DNA from: Mixophyes australis
Taxonomy: Eukaryota > Chordata > Amphibia > Anura > Limnodynastidae
NCBI GenBank assembly: GCA_036250195.1
Contig: JAVHZZ010000003.1
Location: forward strand, 55,691,521-55,755,520
Reading direction: 5' to 3'
Length of the DNA stretch: 64,000 bases
The notes under the pieces are model-generated. The model saw only the letters and a list, made by a program, of their open reading frames with translations. It was not told where the DNA came from and searched no databases. Below are positions 33,501 to 46,200 of this stretch, piece after piece. The position numbers and the translations under genes were made by a program. Position 1 is the stretch's first letter. Each line of letters opens with the position of its first letter.

Positions 33501-34931
33501 TCTTTTCCTTTCGTCAGCAGCTTTTAATCCAAAATTGCTTGAAAATCATGTCCCAAATAAATTTGCAATTCCAAAGGAATATTCAGAGATATTCAGGAGG
33601 AGGTCTTCCGATTTAGCAATATTAATCTTATAGCCAGAAATGCGCCCATATTGGTGTAAAATGTTGAAGATTCCGGGAAGCGACTTCCCCGGCTGCTGGA
33701 GAGTCAAAAGGACATCATCCGCAAAGAGAGGAGCTTACTCTCCAGGTTCCCCGTTTGCACACCTCGTATATCCGGACAGGCTCAGATAGAAGCAGCAAGA
33801 GGTTCTATAAGGAGGGTAAAGATGAGAGGAGACAGAGGGCAGCCTTAGCGAATACAGTTGGATATGGTAATAAGGTCAGAAGGAGAGCCGTTGATCATGA
33901 CTCTCGCACAGGATCGAGAATACAAGGCTTGAATACCAGTAAGGAGTCTACCTGACGTTCCAAACGCCGACAAGGCTCGGGACATAAAGTTCCAGGAGAT
34001 CCTGTCAAAAGCCTTCTCAGCATCAAGGGAGAGAATAATAGCCGGAACCCTTCTGGTATTCATAATATGAATCAGATCAACGACTCTCCTGGTATTATCT
34101 CTGGCCTGGCGGCCCAGTATGAATCCAACCTGGTGGTAATGTACAAGAAGGGAAGGGCCGAATTTAATCTATTAGCCAAAACTTTAGCATATAATTTAAC
34201 ATCCGTAATAAGCAGGGAGATAGGGCAATAAATAGTGCAGTCATTAACATCTTTACCCTCTTATTGAATAACAGAGATCCGAACCTCCAAAGAATCCCTG
34301 GACCAAGAACCCCCGGTCAGGATTGAGTTGAAGAGAGTGTGCAAACAAGGGATCAGAAGCCCAGCAAAGCTCTTAGCAGTGAAGCCATGAGGCCGGCAGA
34401 GCCTTTCCTGATTTCTGGGATTTTATGGTCTATTCAATCTCCTCGCTAGTAATCACCCAGAAGAGCACTAGCCTGTGGAGAGAGTTTCGAAATCTTATCA
34501 GTGGGCTGAGAGAGGTTGTAAAGTTTAGTATAGTAGGATTGGAAGGCAGCACGTATCCGCTGAGGGTCATAGTGTAAAACTCCATCGGAGTCCCTGATAG
34601 CCAGGAGATTCCGGGCCGCTAACTTAGCTCTAAGTTTGGTGACCAGCAATCTATCAGCCTTGTCGGCCTTTCATAAAAGCGCTGATTGAGCCACTTCAAC
34701 TTATTAGCAACCTGACAGGATAACAAGAGATTTAGTTCACCTCAAACAGAAGCAATTTCCTGTAGAACCAAGGGATCAGGATTCAATTTGAGATGTTGCT
34801 CTAGAGCTCTCAAAGAGTCCGTCAGTTGAATAGTTTTAGCGAGATGAAATCGCTTAGTCCGAGATGCCATAGCAATAAGATGACCCCGTATTACCACCTT
34901 ATGAGCATCCCAGAGAGTCATAGGAGAAATA
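33501..34931 (-). pseudogene. L1 ORF2 reverse transcriptase region, broken
   Basis: Pieces in different frames align in order with L1 ORF2. 34446-34649 gives the linker before the RT (KLRAKLAARNLLAIRDSDG ... RAAFQSYYTKLYN). 33845-34063 gives RT block LSLDAEKAFDRISWNFMSRAL. The catalytic box reads LFADDVLL near 33720, followed by ISGYKIN near 33630. The sequence fades out soon after, near 33501. At least three frame changes are needed, so no enzyme is made. Confidence 0.8.
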
Positions 34932-35777
34932 TCAGAGGTTTCGTTCGTCAAAGTATTCAGAGAGAAGAGAATGAAGGTGAGTAACAGTTTCGTTGTCATA
35001 AAGGGGTGATTCGTTTATTGTCCAGGTTGCTTTAGGAGGGCGGTGGGTCAGGGAGGTAAGTACAGCTGAAACAGGGGTGTGGTCCAACCAAGTAACAGGA
35101 AAAATCTGGGAAGAGCTAGGTTTAAGAGTGAGATCGTGGCTGAGCAGGATCATATCAATCCTGGAGTAAGTATTATGGGGAGAAGAGAAGAACGTATAGT
35201 CCCTGGCCAAGGGGTCTAGTACTCTGCATGAATCATATAAGTTATGGAGTTTTAGAAAAGCCTGTGAGGCAGCAGTATTGTGGACATATCTCGTCAGGGG
35301 TGAAGAGGAGGAGGCCGAGGAGCGATCTATAGTCGGGGCTAAGACAGCATTGAAATCCACAGTGACAATAAGTTCACCCTGAGGAACACGCGCTAACAAA
35401 GAGCCCAATTTTTTGAAGAATTTATGCTGACCGGTGTTGGGAGCATAGAGGTTCACTAGAGTGCAGGGGAGATTATTTAAAGTGCCTATGAGGATCAAGA
35501 ATCTACCTTCTTTATCCTTATGACAGTCTCGAAGTTCGAAAATTAATTGGCATGCAAACAATATTGCTACTCCCCAGTTTTTCTGCCTATAGTCACATGC
35601 ATGATATGTCAGGGGTAATTTTCTGGAACGAAGCTCAGGGTGGAGATGGTTGACAAAATGCATTTCTTGCAGGAATGTCAAGTCTCTTTTAAGAGACTTG
35701 AGAGACGAATGGAGCTTAGCCCGTTTCTGAGGGGAGTTGAGGCCCTTGACAATGTAGGAGGTAAGGTTAAGGGCCAT
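34932..35777 (-). pseudogene. L1 ORF2 endonuclease domain
   Basis: The 281-codon frame is an apurinic/apyrimidinic-type endonuclease of the L1 clade. It has LTSYIVKGLNSPQKRAK at the N-terminus, LTFLQEMHF holding the metal-binding glutamate, NLYAPN, and VDFNAVL at the position of the family's GDFN (G lost, D and N kept). SRIDMILLS and the final LDHTPVSAVL follow, where families have SDH (S replaced by L). This enzyme nicks the target DNA to prime L1 copying. The frame ends before the RT; the rest of ORF2 lies in other frames down to 33501. Confidence 0.85.
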
Positions 35778-36915
35778 AGGTAAGTCCGTGTGGGGAACGC
35801 TAGAGACCAGAAGAGGGAAGAGATGTCCAGGGAGAGAAGAAATAGAAAGGAATGTACAGGGAATGACAAGGTAAGTGACGACCAGTGAGGAGAAGGGGGG
35901 GGCCCGAGGTTATGGGTTCAAAGGACCGACATAGCGTACCAAAGTCCACTTGCCGCAAATGCTGGTAAAGGGTAGGACATGATGGACAAGCCATCAGGGG
36001 GACGAGCATAGAGCCCTAGGCTCTAAGGGGGTGGTAGACTAGCACCAATCAAAAAACGGAGGGCCAGGGGACCAAGGAGAAGATCCCAAGTGACCAACTT
36101 AGTGTGTATGACCTATGGAGAGGGAGGGGAGGGGAAAAGGTATGAGGAAATTACTGAACCCTAGGGTAAAGAGGAAATAGGGGAAACAGAGGGGAAGAAA
36201 AAACAAAGGAAATAATCACCAGCAATAAACATATTAAATGGAGCAAAAATTAACTCGATAACAAGAGGTATATCGTAGTGACCACATGAGAAGCTACTGG
36301 GTGTGGCCCGATATAAGGGCTGTGAAGAGAGAGTCTAATAGACAATAAAACAACTGTAAATACAACATAGAAACAATTAAAACAAAACAGCACAGTCACT
36401 TATCGGTGATGAGGACAGGAGCTGTAGTCTGTGCATCGTCAGAGTCTCATCCAACCTAGAAGAAATGGTAAAGAGTAAAGCCCGTCCTCTCTTAAAGCAG
36501 GCGAATACCAGGCAACAGTCAATAGAAGGCAATACAGTATCAGGTGCTAGTAATATAATCCCAGCACAGTAGAAGGTGAAGGACGAAAACAGCTGAAGAT
36601 GTGACTACCTTGAAATCTGTATCTATATTTAGAACTATATCAGGCAGCTGCGAGGGCCACATCGGGACCCGTAGAGGGAAGTGCAGCCGCACTTTGAAGA
36701 GGGAGCAGGAACAGGGACAAGCTGGTCAGGGATCCGTGGATTGCGGTTTAGAATGGCGAAGAACAGTTGACCAATCTCTACGAGGAGGCCGTTGTGCTCT
36801 GTGTGGAGGGTCCCGCTACAGTAGCAAGAGCCTGAGAAGAGCCTGAGAGGCTTCCAGGGAGGCATGTTGGTTCAGGCCAATCTTTCGTAGAAGGTCCCGT
36901 GCTTCACCTAAACTT

Positions 36916-37341
36916 TTAGCTGACAGTTGTTGATTCTGGCGCCAAAGATAGAGGCGAAAGGGAAACCCCAAGCGATATCTGATGTTGTTCTCTCTGAGGA
37001 TTGAAGTGACAGGCTGGAGTTCTCGCCTCCGGGATAAAGTGGTGGGAGAGAGATCCTGAAAAATTTAAAATGTGTATATCCATCATAAGATAAAGAAGGA
37101 AGCTTTCTGGCAGCTTGTAGGACAGCTTCTTTAGTCGTGAAATAATGAAGACGGAGGTTAACGTCCCTAGGTGCAGAATGATCAGATGGGCGAGGTTTAA
37201 GGGCCCTGTGGGCTCTATCCAGCAGAGTTGATCTTCCGGAACTTCTGGAGCAAGCTGGGAGAAAAGTTTCTGTAGATAGGGTTCAACAAACTCTGGGATA
37301 CCTTTGATTCGAAGGTTGTTTCTCTGGGCTCTATTGTCCAT
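36916..37341 (-). pseudogene. L1 ORF1 fragment (RNA-binding chaperone)
   Basis: The start, MDNRAQRNNLRIKGIPE, is the entry to the RNA-recognition domain of L1 ORF1 proteins, usually preceded by a coiled coil. The coiled coil should lie upstream (after 37342) but is not in frame. ORF1 protein coats L1 RNA as trimers. The later part of the frame drifts away from the family (SLSHHFIPEART matches in register only partly), so a frameshift within it is likely. A remnant, not a functional gene. Confidence 0.75.
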
Positions 37342-37890
37342 ATCTTCTTGACGCTCATGGATAGACAGACTGGCACTGAGGACAGAAAGTATGGGAGCTG
37401 TGTCCTTTCCCAGGCCCCACTATCTCACAGAGAGAGGTCCCAGACGCCGACTTGGGTCAGAGGCAGTCGGGGGTAGTTGAGCAGCTTTTGCTTGCAAGAG
37501 AGTCCCGGGGGCATCCCGGGGGCGCTTGCGTGTCTCCGCACACTAGGCCACAGAGCGAGTCCAAACCGTCCACACGTCAAATGGGGACCGACCGCCGCTG
37601 CCAGCTGGCGTTGGAGACCAGGTACGCTAAATTTCTTGGTGGGAGGAAGAAATATACTGCAGGGTCCGCGGCACGGCGGGTCTCAGGCACGGGGATGGTC
37701 TGTCCAGATCCACACAGAGCCCATTATCCGGAGGTCCCAATTGGCACCAGTCAATAATCTGGGATGAGGGGGGTTCACTCTGGTACCGTCTGCTCGCTCT
37801 TGGGGGCAAACAACCAATTTAGGAAGGATTTTGCAGCCTTCAGGAACGGAGCTATGCAGAAGCTCGACCACCTACAATGACGCCCAAGCC

Positions 37891-38252
37891 ACGCCTCTTA
37901 GGGCTTTATTTTTATACCTGCCCCCAAAACATCAGAGACATTGTGGATTGGCCCCCACCACTAGACAGTGGTTAACAATTTCCACTTATGCATCATGCTA
38001 ATGAGTTAGATTCTCCAGGCAGGGCAGCTATCAGCACTTCAAAGTGGAGGGTTAGTTTATTAAAATCAAGCCCCATACGGAATTGGATATGGTAGCACTA
38101 GCCTATCTTTTTTAATGGATATAGAATATTTAGAGTTTAGCAAGACATTAAATACTGTATAACACAATAAATCAATTCAGAGATTGAAAATCCTTGACTT
38201 TAAGATAGTAGAATGGATACAGTTTTGGCTAAAGGACAGGAGACACATCATC
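37891..38252. other. No gene or element recognised
   Basis: A short spacer between the L1 5' end and a SINE fragment. Nothing recognisable. Confidence 0.45.
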
Positions 38253-38400
38253 ATCACCATTTATTTATATAGCGCCACTGATTCCGCAGCGCTGTACAGC
38301 AAACTCATTCACATCAGTCCCTGCCCCATTGGAGCTTACAATCTAAATTCCCTAACATACACACACAGACACAGACACAGACACAGAGACACAGTGCTAT
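38253..38400 (-). mobile_element. SINE/L2-tail fragment, minus strand
   Basis: CATCATCATCACC, ATTTATTTATATAGCGCC, GCAGCGCTGTACAG, ATCAGTCCCTGCCCCATTGG and AATTCCCTAACATACACAC form the reverse complement of the 3' end of the SINE at 2066 and 52777. The 5' promoter half is missing, as expected for truncated reverse transcription. Confidence 0.75.
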
Positions 38401-40284
38401 AGCCAATAGTGTAAGCGCAAATTAAGGTTTGGTAACCAGTGGAGTACACAAAAGTCTTTCTATCCATAAATGTTTTAATCAGATTAGTAAGGAACGCCAC
38501 TAATGGCAAAGTTTCCATGGCAACTGTGGTTTGTTACCAATTCTCATTTCTCACAGTTTAATGGGATTAACTAACTTGTAGAACCAATTTGGCACTCTTT
38601 CATTTACATCACACCTGAGGTGTACACTTTAGGACCAACATCTTGGACTGTGTTTCCTCAACTTGTGGATGAGGATGGGTACCTCAGAGATGATAGGGAC
38701 CATTACATTGTAACAACATTTGAAGTTTGAGTGAAAGTGAATGATTAGGACCTACATTGCTGAAATGGAAAGATGGAATTGGCTCAAATTGTCTTTTTTT
38801 TTAGTGTCAGTTGTGTGAGTTGGTGAAGACTAGAATGCAGTGAAGCCATTCATGCATTAAACATTATGGCTTGTGAACAATTAGAAATTGAATTGATCCC
38901 CGATTTGGTACATGATTGCTATTGGTTACCAATTTATCATTTCTACATATACAGTTTGAACTGATGCCTTCTGTATCAAAGTTGAAAATAAGCACTTCCA
39001 TTTCATTTTCATCTTTAAGATACAATTATTATATGCAAAGATATCTGCCCTGGAAACTGGGACAATAATGAATTATATATCACTGTAATTATCTATCTTA
39101 AAAAAATAATTCTACAATATTAGGGATCTTTTGAATGGGAAGTTGCATGCTCAAGTGACTTGCAAAACATAATGTAAAATTCTAAGAAAAAGTATACTTA
39201 GGGAACATTGATGTTTTGAGTCCCTAAATCAGGCTAATTGGTAGAACCTGATGCTCTACAGACACAAATAGGAATAATAAAAAAAATGTTATTTTCAACA
39301 CCGTTAGGAACAGAGGTATAATTGGCACATTCTGCTAGTGAATCATGGAACGAATAAAAAAAGAAAAAGGAATAAAAGCATGCCTTTCAGCTAATAAACT
39401 ACACAAGTGGCTGTGTTATGTTAGAGACTGCATGGTGCTCTAGCACGTATCTAAAAGCTTTAGTAATTTAAGCTGTAGAAAAGAGATCTAGTGTACGGTA
39501 ATTGAGAAACCAAGGACACATTTTTAAGACCTGAAACGGCACATTATGGCACAAATTGCATCTATGCGTATTTAGAGATTGATAAAGTAGAATGAGTGAT
39601 TTGGTATGGAAACCAAAATAGGTGGAAGAAATCACGTCCTTAAATTGCCCTCATACTATTAGGAATGATGGAAGGAAAGTAAGAAAGCATAAAAATCCTG
39701 TCTTGAAAATGTTGACTGGCCGCCAGGATTCCATAAAAGGTTCAGAATATTTATGGTTTGCAGATGGATAAAAAAAGATTATGTATTACATGTACCACAA
39801 GGCGTAATATTATATTGCAGTTACTTTAGTCCACTCACATTACATAATCTTAATTTTATGGAAAAAGAAATATACTGCTGCAAAGCTAAAAAAAAATGTA
39901 TGAGAATTGCCTTTGGTAAGATATTTGTTAAATATTTTTTAATGTACTTGAATGTTTAGGAATTTTTTACATAGTAACATAGTCACCGAGGGCAGAGACT
40001 ATATAATATGGTTACTAAATATGACTTTAATTATTAAATATCAGTTTGATGTGTGGTTGTATATAAAAGAACTGTATTAAAACAATACTAAAAATATAAG
40101 TAAACATCAAACAATTGTTTGCAACTGTCTTCCAAACAAATTCTATTATCCTAGAAATGATTTAAACTGTATTTAAATGTATTTTTTTTAAATATTCATT
40201 TGGTGTTTGTTGCTCTTTTGGGCTCATTAGACAGGAATTGCAGCTAGCCAAGTTCTTGCTTCATTACAGGATATAGAATACCTT
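38401..40284. other. No gene or element recognised
   Basis: AT-rich intergenic DNA with no terminal repeats, no tandem array and no convincing frame. Confidence 0.5.
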
Positions 40285-40673
40285 TTACCCCTTCAGTGCT
40301 AAGGATAAGTGGGACTCATCCTGCACATATATCTCTAAAGTGCTAAGGATAAGTCCCACTTGTTCACCAGAAAATAATCCTACACTACATAAAACATTAA
40401 GAAGTTCAGGGATGGGGAAGAAGTCTCCCATCCTGCCTCCAATAACCTCAGGGGCAGCCTTGTTTGAAAGAGGGGACTCCCTTGTTTTAAACAATGTAGC
40501 TCTTTGAAGCTATTATCTGGTCAACACGTGTGATCACCAAACAATAATCCCTACACTAAAGAATTCATTAAGGAGCCCAGGGATGGGGTAGGGGTGTTCT
40601 AATGCACAGATCTTCCCCATCCTGGCCCCAAGAAACTATGGGGACCCCTCATTTGAAAAAGGATAATGCACAC
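40285..40673 (+). repeat. Tandem repeat units into which the hAT element inserted
   Basis: Two diverged units of roughly 180-200 bp share CACTA(C/A)A, CATTAAG(A/G)AG, CAGGGATGGGG and CCCATCCTG(C/G)C. A third unit lies at 46501-46640, on the other side of the hAT element, with CATTAAGAAGTC, AGATGGGAGATGGGG and CCCACATCCTAGC. The transposon thus split an older array. Confidence 0.7.
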
Positions 40674-41465
40674 CTTAGTAGTAGAGATGTTCAATGACCC
40701 CCGTGTTATGGTTTTGGCTTTGGTTTTGGATCTGGATTAACTTCGTGTTTTGGTTTTGGATCCTGATTTATTTGCTAAAATCACATATTTTTGCTCCCCC
40801 CCTACATTATTATTAACATCAATAACACTAATTTCAAGTCATTTGCAGTCAATTTTGACAACCTCACAGGTCACAATATTATTTTCATAAACTTTTAAAG
40901 AAAGACTGCAGCGACCTGGCTGGATGCTAAGCGGCAGAGCAATGACTCAAACACACGGCAATTCCTAGCACATCTAGGAAACATTGCCACACAACTGTGT
41001 CAGTAAACAAAAGTGGTGCAAGATGGAATTGTCCTTGGATCATGAAATCAGTTATGGTTCATTTGATCGCTCCACCCGTTCCTTGGATAACTGTAGTAAT
41101 TCTACAGCTAAGACATGGCAATGAGCGCTGCCCTCCCTCCCCGGGATGCGTGCTTTTATCAGACTCAGACCAATCCATGGTGCCAGAAATGCACTAAAAA
41201 GAGCCATTGTAATTCACAGCAAAAAGCAAGTTCATCACTGAGCTTCGATACAGCCCCAATTCACAAAAAATATAATATAGTTAGGTACCTTTGACGTAAA
41301 GTGCAGATTACAAACACTTTGTGCAATACTGATGAAACAGCAGCAAAGTGGAAGGTAATACATATACACGACTATTTAGAGATCCATGCTTACATTACTT
41401 CTGCAAGAAACGTTGTTCTTTGGTAATAAAACTGTTGTCTTTATACCGTTCAAAAAAATGAAAAA

Positions 41466-41775
41466 TAATCCTCCAACATTCTTTGGATTTTAATAGTAGG
41501 ATCAGGTGGAGTTACAGCAGAGGTGTCACTAATTCTGGTCAATTCTTTTACAGTAGACAAGACCAGGGGGTAGATGTATGAAGCTGAGAGTTTTCTGGCG
41601 AGTTTGAAAAGTGGAGATGTTGCCTATAGCAACCAATCAGATTCTAACTGTCATTCTGTAGAATCTACTAAATAAATGATAGCTAGAATCTGATTGATTT
41701 TTCAAACCCGCCTGAAAACTCTCATCTTGATACATTTACCCCCAGATGTCAAAATGTTGTGCTGAGTCATCTGCA
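41466..41775. repeat. Duplicated transposase segment interrupted by a MITE
   Basis: After removal of the MITE at 41567-41742, this stretch matches 42462-42600 in the same orientation (AGTAGGATCAGGTGGAGTTA, GTCAAAATGTTGTGCTGAGT, CATCTGCATCATC). It is a tandem-like duplication of part of the transposase, located downstream of the gene. The uninterrupted copy provides the empty target site for the MITE. Confidence 0.82.
41567..41742. mobile_element. Harbinger-like palindromic MITE inside the hAT element
   Basis: Starts GGGGTAGATGTATGAAGCTG and ends CATCTTGATACATTTACCCC, with CAG on both sides (41564-41566 and 41743-41745). The paralogous segment near 42558 reads GACCAGATGTC without the insert, which proves the borders and the 3-bp duplication. 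A CWG target and G-rich termini are known for PIF/Harbinger elements. Confidence 0.92.
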
Positions 41776-42161
41776 TCATCAATGGGTGTCTAAGATTTTT
41801 GCAAAGCACACAACAGTATATAGCACATGTAGGTAACATTGGCACACAGCAGTAGCTGAAAGAAAAAGTGGTGCAAGATGGAATTGTCCTTTGTCCCTCC
41901 CACCCACCCTCATGTTGGATCTTAGAAAAGGACATGCACACTTTAACAAACCAAGCACTCCAGCGACAAGGAGTTCCACTTTTGAGGCTGATGTGCTTGG
42001 TTTGTTTGGGCCCCCACAAAACAATCTAATAATGGGCTTAAGGCACCTAAGGTAACAGTGCTGTTAATGTACTCCACTGTGGCAAGATGTTGTTGTCATC
42101 ATCCTCAGCCTCATCCTCACTCTCATCAGTTTGTATATCATCTTCACACATTATTTACTTA

Positions 42162-45100
42162 TCACCGCTGGAATCCACCCTTACAGAAGTCTCTGTATTT
42201 TGATGTAATTGGCGGGAAAAGCCTACCTCGTGGAAATTGAAGTTCATTTTTATGAACATCATTTTTTCTATATTTTGAGGAAATACGCCGACTGCTGACT
42301 AGGTTCCCGATTGTGCTGAAAACTCTTTCCGAGTACACACTGGAGGGTGGGCAGCTTAGGCAGTGCAAAGCGAGTTGGTACATGGGTCTCAAAATTCCTT
42401 TTTTGTCCTCCCAGTAAGTAAAGGGACTGTCTGATGTGTCTATTTCTATGCTGCTGTGAAAATAATCCTCCACCATCCTTTGGATGTTGATAGTAGGATC
42501 AGGTGGAGTTACGGCAGAGGTGTCACGTTTTTTGGTTAATTCTTTTAGACCAGACCAGATGTCAAAATGTTGTGCTGAGTCATCTGCATCATCCCTGGGT
42601 CTCTTGGGAAAGCTAAGTTTTTTCCTAGCAGTGTGAGAAACTGAAAGAGAAGACGCCGTCCTGTCACGTAACACTTGAGCTGTCATCCTTGCATCTCTTC
42701 AGATCTGGGTGAGTTGGAAACAAAGAGAAGACATAGCTCTTAAACCAAGGATCAAGCACAGTCGCCAAAATGTAGTGATCCGATTTCAAGATTTTGATAA
42801 CTCTTGGATCCTGGCAAAGCGAATAAAGTACTTGATCTACAAGTCCGACATACTTAGCGGAATTGCTTTGTTTAATCTCCTCCTTCAGTTTCTCAAGCTG
42901 CTTTTTCAAAAGTCTAATTAAAGGAAACACTTGACTCAAGCTAGCAGTGTCTGAACTCACTTCACAGGTGACTACTTCAAATGGTTTCAGCAACTTGCAC
43001 AACACGGAAAGCATTCTCCACTGCACTTGACTAAAATACATCCCCTCTCCTTTCCCAATGTCATGGCTTGAGGAGTAAGCGTGGATGGCTTTTCGCTGTT
43101 CCTTCATCCGCAGAAGCATATACAGGGTGGAATACCACCTTGTCACAACCTCTTGCTTCAGTTGGTGGCACAGCAAATTAAATTGCTCTTGCAGCTGCCA
43201 CAATCTCCTACGCGCTGTTGCCAATTGTCGGAAATGTCCAGATATTTTACGGGCCACAGACAGCATCTCTTGCACATCCCTGTAATTTTTTAAAAAGCTC
43301 TGCACCACCAAGTTTATTGTGTGAGCAAAACAGCGAATGTAATGGAATTCACCCAGCTGTAATGCTCTCACAATATTAGTGGCGTTATCAGAAATGACAT
43401 ATCCTGAGGAGAGTCCAAGCGGGATAAGCCATGTTGCAATGACATCCATTCGATTTTGTAACAGATTGTCAGCTGTATGCCGGTGATACACTGAGTAGCC
43501 TGCCTCTGACAAATATGGCGTACTTGGGTACATGTTGCTGCTGTTCCTGCTGGTGAAGGCGAATCACCAACTCAGTGGGCTGTCACAGTCATATAATCTT
43601 TAGTTTGCCCAGTTCCACTTGTCCACATATCTGTGGTTAAGTGTTCAGTGGGTAGAATGGCATATTGCAGCCAAATAATAACATTTTTACTAACCTTCTG
43701 GTAGAGGTGAGGAATAGTGTTTCTACTGAAATGGTGTTGTGATGGAATTTGGTAACAGGGACACAAGACCTCAAAGTAACTATCTAAAACCAGCTGCACT
43801 AATAGTGGATATTGGATGCAGATCTAATATGAGCATAGTCGCCATGGTGTCTGTGATCCGCTTTGCGACTGGGTGACAGTTTTCATACTTGCTTCCTCTT
43901 GCAAAGGATTGTTTAACAGTCAATTGTTGTAAACTATTAGTAGTCTTCCTCTTGGTCTGCTTCTAGGAGGAATATTCACACCCAGCAGCAACAACAGCAG
44001 CAGCAGTGGGACTAATGCTCAAGAATTCTTTAGAGGAATTAAGGATAGTGCAGGAGTCATCTAGCCTTATCAGCTTGGATGCAGGACTAACTCCGATCAC
44101 TACTGAGGATCTTGATGAGGATGGTGTTGTGGTTGTAGATTGCAGGCGTTGGGATGCAGGTGAGAGAAGGGTCCTAGCTGATGATGGACTGCTTGTTGTT
44201 ATTTTTTTACTATAACTTTCTGATTTTCCCAACACATTGCCATGAGCTCGCGTAAAATGGTGTAACATGGATGAGGCTCCTATATGGTTAAGGTCCCTCT
44301 CTCGACTGACTGTGGCTTTCTATACACTACAAATGGCTAGACAACTATTTTCAGGATTTAGGTAGAAATAATTCCACACATAAGAAGTGGCCTTTTTGGT
44401 CTTATGTCCAGGCATGACAATGGCCTTCTTGTTATCACATGCCAGAACTGCTTCCACTGGTGTAGGACTTATACAAACAACATCATCCTCATCACCATCC
44501 TTATTAGCACACTCGTTGGCTACACAAATATCACCCTCATCCTGTTCCAATTCCAAAGTGGCATCCTCAATTGGTGTATCACCGGATACACTTGGGCTGT
44601 TCAGGCACACATCTGCAGAAATGCTGAAAGGGGCCTTCTTTATGGGTACACTATAAGACAGGTCAGGATTACACATAGCACTCATGGATAGACTCTACTC
44701 AGGGATTTGTGTCATTTCTGAATCAGAACATACATTTTTCTCTAATGCCTTACTGTTTTCTTCCAGCTCGGATTTTGCATGTAAAAGTATTTGGACACTA
44801 CTTTTGGGTTCAGAATGACAAGGTCTTGCTTGGTCATGACTGACCTTACAATAAGATGCCTCAGTGACAGTTGCAGAACTAGCACTTAAAGAGAAAGGCG
44901 AAGGCCTCAATTTTTCCTTGCCACTGCGTGTATAGAATGGCATGTTGGCAATTTTATTTTTTTCTGCACATAACTTTACCTAGACTACAGGTCTTTTTTT
45001 CTTCACTGAGGTAAAAGGTGTTTTTTTACATTTTTGTTTCCCTGACTTTAAAACACTATGCACTTCAACATAGGCTATAGCAGATGATGTAGAGGGATTA

Positions 45101-45186
45101 CTATCAACATAACTGGTGCCAGCAGCTGCTTGGTGCTCCTTGTCTTCTGTGTACTGCTCTGAATCCATTTTGATAACACAGTACAA
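42162..45186 (-). pseudogene. hAT transposase with BED zinc finger, broken
   Basis: Frames read in order on the minus strand: a charged N-terminal part (45186-44695, two pieces); a BED finger split by a stop at 44320 (SYVWNYFYL ... CLAIC, then LHHFTRAHG); the start of the catalytic domain (43799-43572, with STDMWTS-like LTTDMWTSG and YMTVTAH); the core (43533-42664, with ISDNATNIVRAL and CFAHTINLVVQ); and the C-terminal dimerisation domain (42686-42162, with SVYSERVFSTIGNLVSSRR). The first four pieces share one frame and are separated only by stops; frame changes occur at about 43.8, 43.55 and 42.67 kb. The family cuts and pastes DNA with 8-bp duplications. This copy cannot make the enzyme. 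Confidence 0.9.
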
Positions 45187-46200
45187 TGTGACTGCAGATT
45201 TAGAAGAGCAAGCCTCCCAGCCCTATTATTTCTATTTCAGCAATGACAATTAGCAATGGAGCAATGGAGCTCTCCTCTTTGTGTTTTACCTATATAACAC
45301 AGTACAATGTAACTGCAGATTTAGAAGACCAAGCCTGCCAGCCCTAATATTTGTATTTCAGCAATGACAATTAGCAATGGAACTATCCTCTTTGTGTTTT
45401 ACCTATATAACACAGTACAATGTGTCTGCAGATTTAAAAGACTAAGCCTGCCAGCCCTATTATTTCTATTTCAGCAATGACAATTAGCAATGGAGCAGTA
45501 GAGCACTCCTTTTTGTATTATACCTATATAACACAGTGCAATGTGTCTGCAGATTTAAAAGACCAAGCCTGCCAGCCCTATTATTTCTATTTTAGCAATT
45601 ACATTTAGCAATGGAGCTCTACTCCTTGTGTTTTACCTATATAATACAGTACAATGTGACTGCAGATTTAGAAGACCAAGCCTGCCAGCCCTATTATTTG
45701 TATTTCAGCAATGACAATTAGCAATGGAGCAATGGAGCTCTCCTCTTTGTGTTTTACCTATATAACACAGTACAATGTGACTGCAGATTTAGAAGACCAA
45801 GACTGCCAGCCCTATTATTTGTATTTTAGTAATGACAATTAACAATGGAGCATTTCTCTTTGTGTTTTACCTATATAACACAGTAAAATGTGTCTGCAGA
45901 TTTAAAAGACCAAGCCTGCCAGCCCTATTATTTCTATTTCAGCAATGACAATTAGCAATGGAGCTCTGCTCCTTGTGTTTTACCTATATAACACAGTACA
46001 ATGTGACTGCAGATTTAGAAGACCAAGCCTGCCAGACCTATTATTTGTGTTTCAGCAATGACAATTAGTAATGGAGCAATGGAGCTCTCCTCTTTCTATG
46101 TTACATATATAAAACAGTACAATGTGACTGCAGATTTTGAAGACCAAGCCTGCCAGACCTATTATTTCAGCAATGACAATTAGCAATAGAGCAATGGAGC
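45173..46200 (+). repeat. Nine-unit subterminal tandem array of the hAT element
   Basis: Units of about 113-121 bp, each starting ATAACACAGTA(C/A)AATGTG, with GCAGATTTA(G/A)AAGACCAAGCC and TTTCAGCAATGACAATTAGC. Units start near 45173, 45294, 45410, 45527, 45647, 45761, 45876, 45989 and 46103. The array sits between the transposase start and the transposon end, where promoter and subterminal transposase-binding sites would lie. Confidence 0.9.

Larger units (their letters stand above)
33501..37890 (-). mobile_element. L1-type LINE, minus strand, 3' part missing
   Basis: Read on the minus strand the order is a GC-rich 5' region (37890-37342), ORF1 (from 37341), then ORF2 with endonuclease and reverse transcriptase, ending in the RT after the FADD box (near 33720). 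No ORF2 C-terminus, 3' UTR or poly-A is present. New L1 copies normally lose their 5' end, so loss of the 3' end implies a later deletion, or a break by another insertion. Both ORFs contain frameshifts and stops, so it is inactive. Confidence 0.83.

Noticed and set aside
37452..37871. Several overlapping GC-rich frames of 60-101 codons on both strands
   Set aside because: They lie in the 5' region of the L1 element, overlap in many frames, and show no domain.
45173..46200. Considered as a CRISPR array
   Set aside because: Units are about 113-121 bp with no unique spacers and belong to a eukaryotic hAT transposon.
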